From Clostridia bacterium (GTDB lineage Bacteria > Bacillota > Clostridia > Lachnospirales > Lachnospiraceae), in NCBI GenBank assembly GCA_910574255.1, contig CAJTAK010000011.1, forward strand, positions 1 through 64,000: a stretch of 64,000 nucleotides of DNA, written 5' to 3'. Position numbers and translations under genes: made by a program. The notes under the pieces are model-generated. The model saw only the letters and a list, made by a program, of their open reading frames with translations, was not told where the DNA came from and searched no databases. Below, piece by piece: positions 52,410 to 61,530 of this stretch (position 1 is its first letter; every line of letters begins with the position of its first letter).

Positions 52410-53538
52410 TATATAAACGATTAACCGCCTGCCCAAAAGCCTCCGTTCCAAAAGCTTTTGCAAGTTCACGGCTATGAATGCTCATCCGCTCTCGTTTTTG
52501 CCCGTCTCTTAAAATCTCTTTCACATAGCTGCCAAATTCTTCTCTGCCCCGGTAGGAATAGCCATTCTCTCCATGATCCAGTACTCCGGTCAAACAGGGA
52601 TCTCTGCGGCAGACCAAAGGCAGGCCGCTTGCCAGCGCTTCCACATAAGTTAAGCCTTGTGTTTCACTGGTGGATGCACAGACAAACAAATCCGCCATCC
52701 GGTAAAAAGCCGGAACCATTTTAGGCTCTGCCATTCCATAGAAATAAACCTGCTTCTCAAGCCCCAGTTCCCCGGCCAGTCTCCGGAGACTATCCTCCGC
52801 CGGACCGCCGCCTACAATCAAAAGTATGGCTTCCTGGCCGGAGATATCCGCCTCTTTCCAGCTGCGCAGCAGCTCGTCCACCTGTTTTTCAAATCCAAGG
52901 CGCCCCAGGCTCAGGACGATCCGAACATCCGGCTCTATTTTACATTCCTTTCGGATTTCGGAAAGCATATCCCCGGGTATGGGAGCAGAAAACTCTTTCA
53001 GCTGGATTCCCGTGGGAATGATGGCTGTTTTCTTTTCCACCCCATAGCTTAGAAAGGTTCTCTCCACTTTTTTAGTCGGAGTAATGATCCGATCTACAGG
53101 GCGAAGCCGCCAGCGCATGTATGCGGCTACGGCTGCAGGACCCAGATATTTTCCCATGGGAACATATTTTGTATACTGCTCATACAGAGTATGGCAGGTA
53201 TGTATAAAGACAGCTCCCGTATCCTCCGCAATCCGTTTTCCATAGCTGAAAGTGCAGAACTCACACTGGCTGTGAACGATATCGGGCATCCATTCCGTCA
53301 GCTCCCGCCGATAGGATCCGTCTCCCGGTACCGGAATGCGCACCCCCGGATAGATTCCGGACGGAACAGAGCGGAGATACCACACATTTTCCTCCTGGTA
53401 AGCCTTTCCCGTATCGGATACGGTCAAAATCCGCACCTCATGTCCCTGCCTTGCAAGCTCTCTCTCCAGATTCAGCACAGAGGTTACCACGCCGTTGATG
53501 GTGGAGCGGAATAAATCGGTTGTAATCAAAATTTTCAT
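52339..53538 (-). CDS. GT4-family glycosyltransferase (diacylglycerol glucosyltransferase-like)
   Basis: The 399-residue enzyme starts MKILITTDLFRSTINGVVTS, close to 1,2-diacylglycerol 3-glucosyltransferases. It carries FIHTCHTLYEQYTKYVP, TAIIPTGIQLKEF, LSLGRLGFEKQVDELL and the donor site TSETQGLTYVEALASGLPLV. GGGAGG fixes the ATG at 53538; an upstream in-frame ATG at 53673 lies within the preceding gene. It overlaps the TVP38 gene by ATGA. Its final residues (after NRLYNS) come from the hairpin repeat and are unlikely to be conserved. It probably makes a membrane glycolipid. Confidence 0.87.
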   Translation of the reverse strand: MKILITTDLFRSTINGVVTSVLNLERELARQGHEVRILTVSDTGKAYQEENVWYLRSVPSGIYPGVRIPVPGDGSYRRELTEWMPDIVHSQCEFCTFSYGKRIAEDTGAVFIHTCHTLYEQYTKYVPMGKYLGPAAVAAYMRWRLRPVDRIITPTKKVERTFLSYGVEKKTAIIPTGIQLKEFSAPIPGDMLSEIRKECKIEPDVRIVLSLGRLGFEKQVDELLRSWKEADISGQEAILLIVGGGPAEDSLRRLAGELGLEKQVYFYGMAEPKMVPAFYRMADLFVCASTSETQGLTYVEALASGLPLVCRRDPCLTGVLDHGENGYSYRGREEFGSYVKEILRDGQKRERMSIHSRELAKAFGTEAFGQAVNRLYNSSIRESLPAEPGTHAFGDRKFI

Positions 53539-54128
53539 GCTATCAATCCTCCCAGCCAGCTTCCCGTGTAAAGCAATGCCAAACTGTACATGGCAATGGA
53601 CGCAGGCTTTCCTAATATTATAATGGTTCCAAACTTCTTCCAGGACATACGGGTAAGTCCTGCCAGCATGCACAAGAAATCATCCGGCGCACAGGGGAAG
53701 AAAATTGCCATGGCAAAAAAACGGTCAAACTTCTTTCCCCGTTCCAGCCAGCCTGCATATTTTTCGTAGGTTTCTTCCTTTACAAATGCCTGTACAAAGC
53801 ATTTTCCGTATCGTCTGGCCAGATAGAAGTTAATAAAGGAACCGATGACGATTCCAATGTAATTGTAGAGCAGCCCCTCCCAGGCACCGAACAGGATAAC
53901 GCCCACGGCGCAGGAAATCCCTCCGGGAATTATAGGAATGACTACCTGTATGATCTGGATCAGTACAAATATCAACGGACCGTAGATTCCGCTTTTTGCC
54001 ACAAGCGCCTCCATCTGACTTCGATCCGTAAATATTCCCGTCTTTATGCCATATATGGTAAAAATCAAAAGCGCTGCCATGGAGCCCCAGGTAATTAGAT
54101 TTATAATCTTCTGTTTCTTTTGGGTCAT
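53535..54128 (-). CDS. TVP38/TMEM64-family (DedA-like) membrane protein
   Basis: The 197-residue protein has five or six hydrophobic segments with the family motif in the middle (GGISCAVGVILFGAWEG, then GSFINFYLARRYGKCFV) and the re-entrant FFPCAPDDFLCMLAGL. GGAGG before the ATG at 54128 decides the start. Relatives are thought to move or scramble lipids. Its stop overlaps the start of the glycosyltransferase gene by ATGA, so a joint role in membrane-lipid or glycolipid metabolism is likely. Confidence 0.85.
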   Translation of the reverse strand: MTQKKQKIINLITWGSMAALLIFTIYGIKTGIFTDRSQMEALVAKSGIYGPLIFVLIQIIQVVIPIIPGGISCAVGVILFGAWEGLLYNYIGIVIGSFINFYLARRYGKCFVQAFVKEETYEKYAGWLERGKKFDRFFAMAIFFPCAPDDFLCMLAGLTRMSWKKFGTIIILGKPASIAMYSLALLYTGSWLGGLIA

Positions 54129-54311
54129 TTTCTCTCCCTCCTTTGCTGTCATTCTTCTTTGATTTGCTTATCTACCTTTCTAAACGATTATTTTACCCTT
54201 ATTTCTTCACAATTTTAATTATTTTTCTGATTCTTAAATGAATATTAAGAATTTTCGACACTTTTGGAAAAATTCTACTCTTTAAAAAGTACAAAAGTAA
54301 GCACAAAAAAT

Positions 54312-54359
54312 GCACAGAACTAATCCCCTGTGCTGCTTCACAAGCAATTGGCTCTGTGC
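54312..54359 (-). terminator. Rho-independent terminator of the AraC-family gene
   Basis: On the minus strand GCACAGA pairs with TCTGTGC and is followed by ATTTTTT. It lies 17 bp after the regulator's stop codon. Confidence 0.7.
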
Positions 54360-54375
54360 TTTCTTTCCTGATTTC

Positions 54376-55221
54376 TTATTTTTTTGTTACGGGAATCCAC
54401 ACCTCATACCGGGCATTCTGCGGGTCCGGATTGAGATAAACCTCAATATCCGGCGCATTTGCATATTCATAGCCCGAGGTTGGCAGCCATTCACTGATAA
54501 TCCGCTGTTCCAGCTCCTGAATGGACTGATTGGTTCCGCTTCCCGGGAAAATGGCCCAGGCAGACGCCGGTATCTGATATTCCTCAAAGCCCTCTGCCTT
54601 CTTTGTACTGGAAACGGCTATAAAGTATTTCCACTGCTCCTCGTTGCCGCAGGCACTCACGCCCAAAAGGCCCATGGGAGGTGTGTCCATCAAGCCGGCC
54701 AGCTTTTCTATGGTTCCGTTTGTGACTGCATCCTGCCACATCTGGGGCACTACCATAAAATTTTTCTCAACCTCCTGCTGCAAGGGCGCTGATACGCCTA
54801 CAATGCGAAAGCTCTCCTTTGTTTCAATACGGTAATTCATTTCCTCTGCTCCTTTCACCGCAATGGTAAATGCAAGAGGCGGAAAGGATTTCACGGATAC
54901 GCCCTCGCTTCGAACTGCGGAGGGCGCTATCCCATGAACTCCCTGAAAGGCCCGGTTAAAGGCCGTGGGAGAATGATAGCCGTATTTTTCCGCAATGTCC
55001 ACGATTTTTTCCTTTCCTCCCTGCAGATCCACTGCAGCAAGGGACATTTTTCTTCTTCGAACGTATTCGGACAGGGTAATGCCGGCCATATAGGTAAACA
55101 TCCTCTGAAAATGATATGCGGAGCAGCAGGCAATCCTCCCAAGCCGCTCATAATCCATCTCCTCCGTCAGATGCTCCTCTATGTAGCGCATGCTGTCATT
55201 TAACCGTTCCACCCATTCCAT
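54376..55221 (-). CDS. AraC-family regulator with GyrI-like effector domain
   Basis: The 281-residue protein has an N-terminal AraC/XylS double helix-turn-helix (EEMDYERLGRIACCSAYHFQ, then RRRKMSLAAVDLQGG, then YGYHSPTAFNRAFQGVHGIA). The C-terminal GyrI/Rob-like effector-binding domain ends NARYEVWIPVTKK. Such proteins respond to small amphipathic ligands or drugs. AGGAGG ahead of the ATG at 55221 fixes the start. A 13-bp inverted repeat just upstream could be its operator. It stands alone between terminators. Confidence 0.9.
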   Translation of the reverse strand: MEWVERLNDSMRYIEEHLTEEMDYERLGRIACCSAYHFQRMFTYMAGITLSEYVRRRKMSLAAVDLQGGKEKIVDIAEKYGYHSPTAFNRAFQGVHGIAPSAVRSEGVSVKSFPPLAFTIAVKGAEEMNYRIETKESFRIVGVSAPLQQEVEKNFMVVPQMWQDAVTNGTIEKLAGLMDTPPMGLLGVSACGNEEQWKYFIAVSSTKKAEGFEEYQIPASAWAIFPGSGTNQSIQELEQRIISEWLPTSGYEYANAPDIEVYLNPDPQNARYEVWIPVTKK

Positions 55222-55245
55222 GAAAATACCTCCTGCTTTCCATTG

Positions 55246-55283
55246 GCATTCATTGGACAAAACTGACGCAGTCCAATGAATGC
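55246..55283. promoter_or_regulatory. 13-bp perfect inverted repeat upstream of the AraC-family gene
   Basis: GCATTCATTGGAC (55246-55258) and its exact complement (55271-55283), 12 bp apart, begin 25 bp upstream of the start codon. It could be an autoregulatory operator or an RNA hairpin in the leader. Confidence 0.6.
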
Positions 55284-55377
55284 GTTTAAAATCGTCTGTT
55301 TTCACACACTATTATAAAATATTTTCTTCTCTGTTTCCTCTCTATTCCTGCACAAAAAAGAGAGGTTTGCTTCATTG

Positions 55378-56079
55378 TCATTTTACAAATTTATACCCAA
55401 TCCCCCGAACCGTTTGAATATACTCCGGCTTTTTTGCAATCCGCTCCAGCTTCCTCCGCAGATTGCGGATGTGAACGTCCACTGTCCGGGTTTCTCCTAA
55501 GTAAGCGTAACCCCATATTTGTTCCAAAAGCTGCTCCCTTGTATATACCCTGTTTGGATGGCTGGCCAAAAGATACAGCAGCTCATATTCTTTTAGGGAA
55601 AGGGTAACAGGCTCTCCCCGAAGCCTTGCCTCCCGAGCCCCATGATCGATCTCCAAATCCCCTGCCAGAAGCTTAGGCTCCGACTGGACTTCCGTTTTTC
55701 CGGGGGTACTTCTGCGCAAAAGGGCCTTGACTCTGGCCTCCAGCTCCCGGATGCCAAAGGGCTTGCTTAAATAATCATCCGCCCCCATCTCCAGTCCCAG
55801 AACCTTGTCAATCTCATCTCCCTTTGCAGTCAGCATGATAATCGGCAGAGAAGCGAGCATAGAATCAGCTCGGATTCTCCGCAGCACCTCGACTCCGTCT
55901 ATCCCCGGAAGCATGCAGTCCAGCAGCGCCAGATCCACCTGTGCTTTCTTTAAAAGCTCCAGACCCTTTTCTCCCGTTTCCGCCCCAAGAACCTTATAGC
56001 CTGCCTTTGTCAGATTGTATTCCAGAAGCTCCCGTATATGCTGCTCGTCATCAATGGTTAGAATAACCTGCTTTCCCAT
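55378..56079 (-). CDS. PhoB/PhoP-type response regulator
   Basis: The 233-residue protein has a receiver domain (DDEQHIRELLEYNL, phospho-Asp in VDLALLDCMLPGIDG, Lys in YLSKPFGIRELEA) and a winged-helix output domain (LSLKEYELLYLLASHPNRVY, then TVDVHIRNLRRKLE, ending VRGIGYKFV). GGGAGG 5 nt from the ATG decides the start. The cognate kinase lies downstream under a different start, and a phosphate transporter follows upstream in the same direction, which supports PhoB. Confidence 0.9.
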   Translation of the reverse strand: MGKQVILTIDDEQHIRELLEYNLTKAGYKVLGAETGEKGLELLKKAQVDLALLDCMLPGIDGVEVLRRIRADSMLASLPIIMLTAKGDEIDKVLGLEMGADDYLSKPFGIRELEARVKALLRRSTPGKTEVQSEPKLLAGDLEIDHGAREARLRGEPVTLSLKEYELLYLLASHPNRVYTREQLLEQIWGYAYLGETRTVDVHIRNLRRKLERIAKKPEYIQTVRGIGYKFVK

Positions 56080-56147
56080 ATGTTCCTCCCATTTTATCAT
56101 GTTGCAAGGCAAAGTTCTCCTGTCCTAAAGAGACATGTATTCCACTC

Positions 56148-57419
56148 TCAGAAATAATAGGGCAGCTCCACCCGGAATTCGCTTCCCTCCCCCGGGCGGC
56201 TTTTTACCTGAATCGTGCCTTTATATAGTTCCACAATATGCTTCACGATAGACAGCCCCAGGCCCGTTCCTCCCTGTTCTCTGGAACGTCCCTTGTCCAC
56301 ACGGTAAAACCGCTCAAAGATACGCTCTGTCTGCTCTGCCTCCATGCCGATTCCCGTATCGGTGATCTCCAGCACCAAATCTTTTGGCGTACTCCTGCAG
56401 TTAATGGTCACTGCTCCGAATTCCGTAGCTTTCAGTCCGTTGTCCACCAGATTAATCAGAAGCTGCTTCAAGCGATCTCGATTGCAGGTATAGGGACGCA
56501 CGCCGGAATCCGGTGTGAAGATCAGACGCACATGGGGCTTTACCTTTGGTGTCAGAAGCTCCACCACTTCCTCAATCACCTTATTGACATCACAGGGCTC
56601 CTGCCGCACATCTTTTTTATTTTCAATCTCGGAAAGCAGCAGTGTGTCATCAATCAGATTCCCCAGACGCTCCGTCTCAATGTCAATAATATCCAGAAAC
56701 CTTCCTGCACATTCCGGGTCCTCCAAGGCCCCATTTTTCAGGGTTTCCACAAATCCCCGGATAGAAGTCAGAGGTGTTTTCAGTTCATGGGTTACATTGG
56801 AAACAAACTCCCGACGCTGCTTTTCTACCGCTTTCATAGCCGACAGATATTTTCGAAAATACATGATCAGGGAAAGTACCAGTAACAGCAGGATTGCAAT
56901 GGCTAATATGGTGGAGCGAAAAAATTCATCATCCATATTCTTTAGCTCCTCCATGGGAATGGCCGTTCGCAGCACACCCCGAAAGCTTTTCACACGCAAA
57001 GGTACCGCACAGTAGCAGTAATCCATCCCGAAAGTGGATGAACGGCGAATGATGCTGTTGCTCTCGCCGGATAATGCTTTTTGCACCTCTTCCCGATCCA
57101 AATGGTTGCTCATCACCTGTCCGGCCCCCTTAGAGTCTCCCAGCACCTGTCCTTTTTCATCTATAATCGTAATTCTTATATTGTATTTTTCTCCGTAATG
57201 CTCTGCAAAATCTTTTAATTCCTCACCGGAGGGAAACACACCCCTGGTATCCTCTTCCAAAAGAATATCCCGAAGTAGCTCCGCCTGGGTCAGATATCCG
57301 ACTTCGCTCTGTTTTTCCAGATAGGTAAATCCATTACTCCAAAATGCATATTCAAAGGCCAGCAAGGCTATTACCGCAGCCACCGCATAGCCGATTAAAA
57401 ATTTCTTTTTCAAATCCAT
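56148..57419 (-). CDS. phoR: PhoR-type sensor histidine kinase
   Basis: The 423-residue kinase has two membrane helices (near residues 7-27 and 165-185) around an extracytoplasmic segment. Then come HisKA (FVSNVTHELKTPLTSIRGF) and HATPase motifs (LINLVDNGLKATEFG, DTGIGMEAEQTERIFERFY, GTGLGLSIVKHIVELYKG). The order Na/Pi cotransporter, kinase, regulator on one strand fits a phosphate two-component system. A degenerate hairpin repeat separates it from the cotransporter gene. Confidence 0.9.
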   Translation of the reverse strand: MDLKKKFLIGYAVAAVIALLAFEYAFWSNGFTYLEKQSEVGYLTQAELLRDILLEEDTRGVFPSGEELKDFAEHYGEKYNIRITIIDEKGQVLGDSKGAGQVMSNHLDREEVQKALSGESNSIIRRSSTFGMDYCYCAVPLRVKSFRGVLRTAIPMEELKNMDDEFFRSTILAIAILLLLVLSLIMYFRKYLSAMKAVEKQRREFVSNVTHELKTPLTSIRGFVETLKNGALEDPECAGRFLDIIDIETERLGNLIDDTLLLSEIENKKDVRQEPCDVNKVIEEVVELLTPKVKPHVRLIFTPDSGVRPYTCNRDRLKQLLINLVDNGLKATEFGAVTINCRSTPKDLVLEITDTGIGMEAEQTERIFERFYRVDKGRSREQGGTGLGLSIVKHIVELYKGTIQVKSRPGEGSEFRVELPYYF

Positions 57420-57430
57420 GACGTTCCTAT

Positions 57431-57515
57431 TCCCCGCACCTTTTATATGGAAAAGGCTTCCGGTCTTAAGACCATGTGCCCGTAAGTCCCTCCGGCACTG
57501 TTCAATGGGCCGCTG
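57431..57515 (-). repeat. Hairpin repeat, degenerate copy 8
   Basis: Minus strand: ACAGCGGCCCATTGAACAG then GTGCCGGAGGGACTTACGG, apex GGGCACATGGTCTTAAGAC, then CCGGAAGCC and GGTGCGGGGAATAGG. The apex and the ACAGC end match the family, but the 3' end has lost CGGAACT and pairing is poorer. It lies between the Na/Pi and phoR genes. Confidence 0.6.
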
Positions 57516-57524
57516 TTTTTGTTG

Positions 57525-59174
57525 CTATATCTCATCCGCCACATAGCCTGCAATGTTATTGGCATGGTCTGAAATTCGCTCTATATTGCTTAAGATATCC
57601 AGGTAAATCACTCCCCTAGCGGCGGAGCATTGATTCCGGGATAAACGTTCGATGTGTTTCTCCCGAAGTTCCTCTTCCAGATCGTCAACCTCATCCTCCA
57701 GCTGTATGGTCTGCTGCACATAAGCTATTTTCTCTGTCTGCCGGGCTAATATGGATGCTTTCATAGAGTCCAGCGCCAGCCCTTCTAGCTCTTCCAGACC
57801 TTCCATAGCTTCCATGGAAAAGGTCAGCCTCTCCTGAATCATTCGTTCTGCCATTTCCGCAATGTTATCACAGTGATCACTCATTCGCTCAATATCGCTC
57901 ACTGTATAAACAAGGTTCCCCACCACCTGTCTCTGGTGATCGGTCAGGGAAGTGGTACTGATTTTAGCCAGGTATTCTGTCATTCGACTTTCGTACTTAT
58001 TCATAGTTTCTTCTATTTGATAAGCTTTGTCAACTCGTTTTTGATTGCCCGTGCGGACTGCATCAAAGACTAGCTTCGCATGCTGACAGGACAGCTCACC
58101 CATGCGCACTACTTCTTTTGCCGCATGCTCTACCGCAAAGGATGGGGTCTCCAAAATACGCTCGTCCAGATGAGGAAGTCCGTATTCTTCCTCTTTCTCT
58201 TCTTCCGTTTCTTCTTCTCCCTTTACCAGAAGCCCTGACATCTTTACCAGCCAGTTGGCAAATGGGAATAGAATGAGGGTGTTTGTTATGTTGAAGACTG
58301 TATGGAAGACGGAGATCTGTACGCTGCTGATGGAGGATGCCGCCAGCGTGCGGTTCAGGGTAAATATGCTGAACATAATTCCGCCGAATATGACTGCTCC
58401 TATAACGTTGAAGAGCAGATGGATTGCCGCCGCCCGTTTGGCTGTCCGCTGTGCCCCAAGGCTTGACAGCAATGCTGTAACGCAGGTTCCGATGTTCTGA
58501 CCCAGGGTGATATAGATTGCTGAGTTCCAGGTCACGACTCCATTTGCCGCAAGGGTTTGGAGAATACCTACAGAGGCGGATGAGCTTTGGATTACGGCTG
58601 TCACTGCAAGTCCTGTGAGGATTCCAAGGATGGGATTTCCTCCTAAGATTCGAAAGGCTTCGGAAAAGATGGGCGCATCCCGATAGGGAGTGATGGCGCC
58701 GGACATGAAGCTCAGACCGATGAACAGGATGCCGAAGCCCATGAGGATCTCGCTTAGCTCCCGTGCCTTTTCTTTTTTGGAAAAGAGTATGAGAAATGCA
58801 CCAATTCCGATTAGCAGGGGGGCAAAAAATTCGGGTTTTAATGCGCTTCCCCACTCGCTCATGGATACGACCCATGCGGTGATGGTGGTTCCGATGTTGG
58901 CTCCCATGATGATGCCGGCCGCCTGGGTGAGGTTCATAAGGCCGGCATTGACAAAGCCTACGACCATGACTGTGGTGGCGGAGCTGCTTTGGATAACTGC
59001 GGTGACTGCTGCGCCCAAAAGGATTCCCATAAGGCGATTTTTTGTAAGCACTTCCAGGAGATGGCGCATACGGCCTCCTGCGGATTTTTGCAGGCCGTCT
59101 GCCATTACGTTCATACCATATAAGAACATTCCAAGACCGCCGATAAAGCGGAATAGCATTTCTATATGCTGCAT
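57525..59174 (-). CDS. Na/Pi cotransporter (NptA/PhoU-domain type)
   Basis: The 549-residue protein has two inverted membrane repeats, each with the QSSS phosphate-transport motif (AVIQSSSATTVMVVGFVNAG and AVIQSSSASVGILQTLAANG). The cytoplasmic C-terminal ~200 residues are helical and PhoU-like. GGAGG precedes the ATG. It lies upstream of phoR-phoB in the same direction, so it is probably a phosphate-regulated uptake or export system. Confidence 0.93.
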   Translation of the reverse strand: MQHIEMLFRFIGGLGMFLYGMNVMADGLQKSAGGRMRHLLEVLTKNRLMGILLGAAVTAVIQSSSATTVMVVGFVNAGLMNLTQAAGIIMGANIGTTITAWVVSMSEWGSALKPEFFAPLLIGIGAFLILFSKKEKARELSEILMGFGILFIGLSFMSGAITPYRDAPIFSEAFRILGGNPILGILTGLAVTAVIQSSSASVGILQTLAANGVVTWNSAIYITLGQNIGTCVTALLSSLGAQRTAKRAAAIHLLFNVIGAVIFGGIMFSIFTLNRTLAASSISSVQISVFHTVFNITNTLILFPFANWLVKMSGLLVKGEEETEEEKEEEYGLPHLDERILETPSFAVEHAAKEVVRMGELSCQHAKLVFDAVRTGNQKRVDKAYQIEETMNKYESRMTEYLAKISTTSLTDHQRQVVGNLVYTVSDIERMSDHCDNIAEMAERMIQERLTFSMEAMEGLEELEGLALDSMKASILARQTEKIAYVQQTIQLEDEVDDLEEELREKHIERLSRNQCSAARGVIYLDILSNIERISDHANNIAGYVADEI

Positions 59175-59314
59175 GTGGTTTCCTCCGTGTGTATTTTACA
59201 TTTTTTGTTATTTGTGGTCCGAATCAGAATAACAGAGGGATGTAAAATACAATCGCAGTATTTGTAAATTCTGTGTAAAGTATGTATGGGGAGGGGTGTA
59301 TTTTGAGGACGGAC

Positions 59315-59525
59315 GGGACAGCCATAAAACAGATCCGCCGGCTTTTCCATATCTGTGTTCGCACGGTTCTCGTACACTCCGTCTGCTCCGGACGTACATT
59401 GCCCTCAAATACTTTGAAAACCTTCTGGTATTTTTGGCAATGTTCGCCCATATCAGACGAAGCGTTCGAGAACAGGCGGACACCTGATATCGGAAAAGCC
59501 GGCGGATCTGTTTTATGGCTGTCCC
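59315..59525. repeat. 211-bp near-perfect inverted repeat (MITE-like long hairpin)
   Basis: GGGACAGCCATAAAACAGAT at 59315 is matched exactly by its complement ending at 59525. The arms run on through CCGCCGGCTTTTCC and, less perfectly, through GGTTCTCG/CGAGAAC, CGTCTG/CAGACG and ATTGCC/GGCAAT to the centre. It has no reading frame. It lies between the ammonium transporter and Na/Pi genes, and may be a mobile hairpin element that also acts as a terminator. Nothing else is seen in this 429-bp gap. Confidence 0.8.
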
Positions 59526-59603
59526 TGGTTTTTGAAATAACCGGAACTTATTAATGAAGCTAATAAGTTAGTATACGCAAGTGACTTAAATATGTTTTGT
59601 TGT

Positions 59604-61349
59604 TTATTCCACATCCTGCAGCGCTGCCAGATCCTCTTCACCGGTGCGGACTTTTACTACCCGGTCTACATTGTAGACGAAGATCTTGCCGTCCCCGATA
59701 TGTCCTGTGTAGAGAACCCTCTTGGCTGTCTCTATTATGGTGTCTACCGGGATGTTTCCTACGATTACTTCTACTTTTACTTTCGGGAGCAGGGTGGCAT
59801 CCATCTCTACGCCCCGATAGCGCTCGCCGGCTCCCTTCTGTACACCGCAGCCCATAACCTGGGTGACGGTCATTCCGGTTACGCCGATGTCATTCATGGC
59901 TTTCTTAAGCTTGTCATACCGGGACAGCTTGGCGATAATGGATACTTTGTAGATGCCGGAAGGAGAGATGGGGGCTTCTGCTACTTTTACGGCGGCGTTT
60001 CTCTGTGCATTGGATGCCGCATCATAATCCTCTACGCCAAGGTTGGTATTTTCGTTTATTTCCATGGTCATGGTGTTGGCGATATCCATGATGCTGAAGC
60101 CTGCATAGGCGGATGGAAGACCGTGTTCGCAGGAATCCAGTCCTATGATCTCTTCTTCCTCGGATACACGAAGACCGATGGCTGCCCGAATGATGAAAAA
60201 TGCGATGGTTATAGTTACGGCTGTCCAGGCCGCTACTGCGATAAAGCCTATGAGCTGAATGCCGAGCAGTTCAAAACCGCCGCCGTAAAACAAGCCGATA
60301 AGACTGTCATTGCCCGGTGCGGAGGTGGTTGCAAAGAGTCCCACCGCAATGGTTCCCCAGATGCCGTTTAAGCAGTGTACGGCTACGGCGCCTACGGGAT
60401 CGTCAATATGCAGCACATAATCCAAAAGCCAAACACCAAAGACTACCAGCACACCGGATACTGCGCCAATTATCAGGGCCCCCGTCACATCCGTAACATC
60501 ACAGGGAGCAGTAATGGCTACCAGACCGGCCAGGGATGCATTCAGGCTCATGGATACATCTGGCTTTCCATATTTGATCCAGGTAAATATCATACAAACT
60601 ACAGTGGCAATTGCGGGAGCAACTGTGGTTGTTACAAAGATGGATCCAAGCTGCTCTACGCTTGTTGCCGCAGCGCCGTTGAAGCCGTACCAGCCCAGCC
60701 AGAGGATAAATACGCCCAGACATCCAATGGGAAGATTGTGTCCCGGAAATGCATTTACCTTTGTTATGTTTCCATCCTTATCCTTTACAAATTTTCCGAT
60801 ACGGGGACCGAGAATCTTTGCTCCTATAAGTGCGGAAATACCGCCTACCATATGAATGGCGCAGGAACCGGCAAAATCATGAAAGCCCATCTGCGAGAGC
60901 CAGCCGCCGCCCCAGATCCAGTGTGCCTCAATGGGATAAATCAGGGCGGAAATCACCGCCGAATAGATACAGTAGGATAAAAACTTTGTTCTCTCTGCCA
61001 TTGCGCCGGAAACGATGGTTGCTGTGGTGGCACAGAATACCAGGTTAAACACGAAGTTTGACCAGTCAAAGCTTTCATAGCCGGTAAATATATCAAAGCC
61101 CGGCTTTCCAATCAGCCCCATCAAGTCCTCGCCCAATAATAAGCTAAAGCCTATCAGAATAAACACGACCGTACCAATACAGAAGTCCATCAGGTTCTTC
61201 ATTAAAATATTTCCTGCGTTCTTTGCCCGGGTAAAGCCCGTCTCAACCATGGCAAAGCCTGCCTGCATCCAAAATACCAGCGCTGCGCCTATTAAAAACC
61301 AGACTGCGAAAACCTGGCCGCTTACAGCATTCATTAATTCTTCTGTCAT
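59604..61349 (-). CDS. Ammonium transporter fused to a P-II regulatory domain
   Basis: The 581-residue protein joins an 11-helix Amt channel (residues ~1-430; WFLIGAALVFWMQAGFAMVE, and DDPVGAVAVHCLNGIWG with a pore His) to a complete C-terminal P-II domain (about 465-575). In P-II, the T-loop reads KGAGERYRGVEMDATLLPKV. The usual uridylylated Tyr51 is replaced (VEMD instead of AEY), while the ATP site TGHIGDGKIFVYNVDRV is kept. GAGGAGG before the ATG at 61349 sets the start. Ammonium uptake would be gated in cis by nucleotide or 2-oxoglutarate binding. The leader has an attenuator. Confidence 0.92.
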   Translation of the reverse strand: MTEELMNAVSGQVFAVWFLIGAALVFWMQAGFAMVETGFTRAKNAGNILMKNLMDFCIGTVVFILIGFSLLLGEDLMGLIGKPGFDIFTGYESFDWSNFVFNLVFCATTATIVSGAMAERTKFLSYCIYSAVISALIYPIEAHWIWGGGWLSQMGFHDFAGSCAIHMVGGISALIGAKILGPRIGKFVKDKDGNITKVNAFPGHNLPIGCLGVFILWLGWYGFNGAAATSVEQLGSIFVTTTVAPAIATVVCMIFTWIKYGKPDVSMSLNASLAGLVAITAPCDVTDVTGALIIGAVSGVLVVFGVWLLDYVLHIDDPVGAVAVHCLNGIWGTIAVGLFATTSAPGNDSLIGLFYGGGFELLGIQLIGFIAVAAWTAVTITIAFFIIRAAIGLRVSEEEEIIGLDSCEHGLPSAYAGFSIMDIANTMTMEINENTNLGVEDYDAASNAQRNAAVKVAEAPISPSGIYKVSIIAKLSRYDKLKKAMNDIGVTGMTVTQVMGCGVQKGAGERYRGVEMDATLLPKVKVEVIVGNIPVDTIIETAKRVLYTGHIGDGKIFVYNVDRVVKVRTGEEDLAALQDVE

Positions 61350-61473
61350 AACATTTCCTCCTCTTTGTTCTGGCTCTTTCGCATTCCAAAAGGATTGCTG
61401 TCTGATAACCAGCTTCTTTTCTGTGAATACAGCTTCCATACAGGCGGCCGCCCTGTAAATTAAGAAATATAAA

Positions 61474-61518
61474 AAAGGAGATTTCCATGAACGATTTCCG
61501 TTCATCAAAATCTCCTTT
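61474..61518 (-). promoter_or_regulatory. Intrinsic terminator/attenuator in the ammonium transporter leader
   Basis: AAAGGAGATTT (61474-61484) pairs exactly with AAATCTCCTTT (61508-61518). A second stem TGAACG/CGTTCA sits inside, and a T-run follows on the minus strand. It lies within ~15 nt of the predicted transcript start and 125 nt before the start codon, so the gene is made only on read-through. Confidence 0.7.
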
Positions 61519-61530
61519 GATATGACCCTT

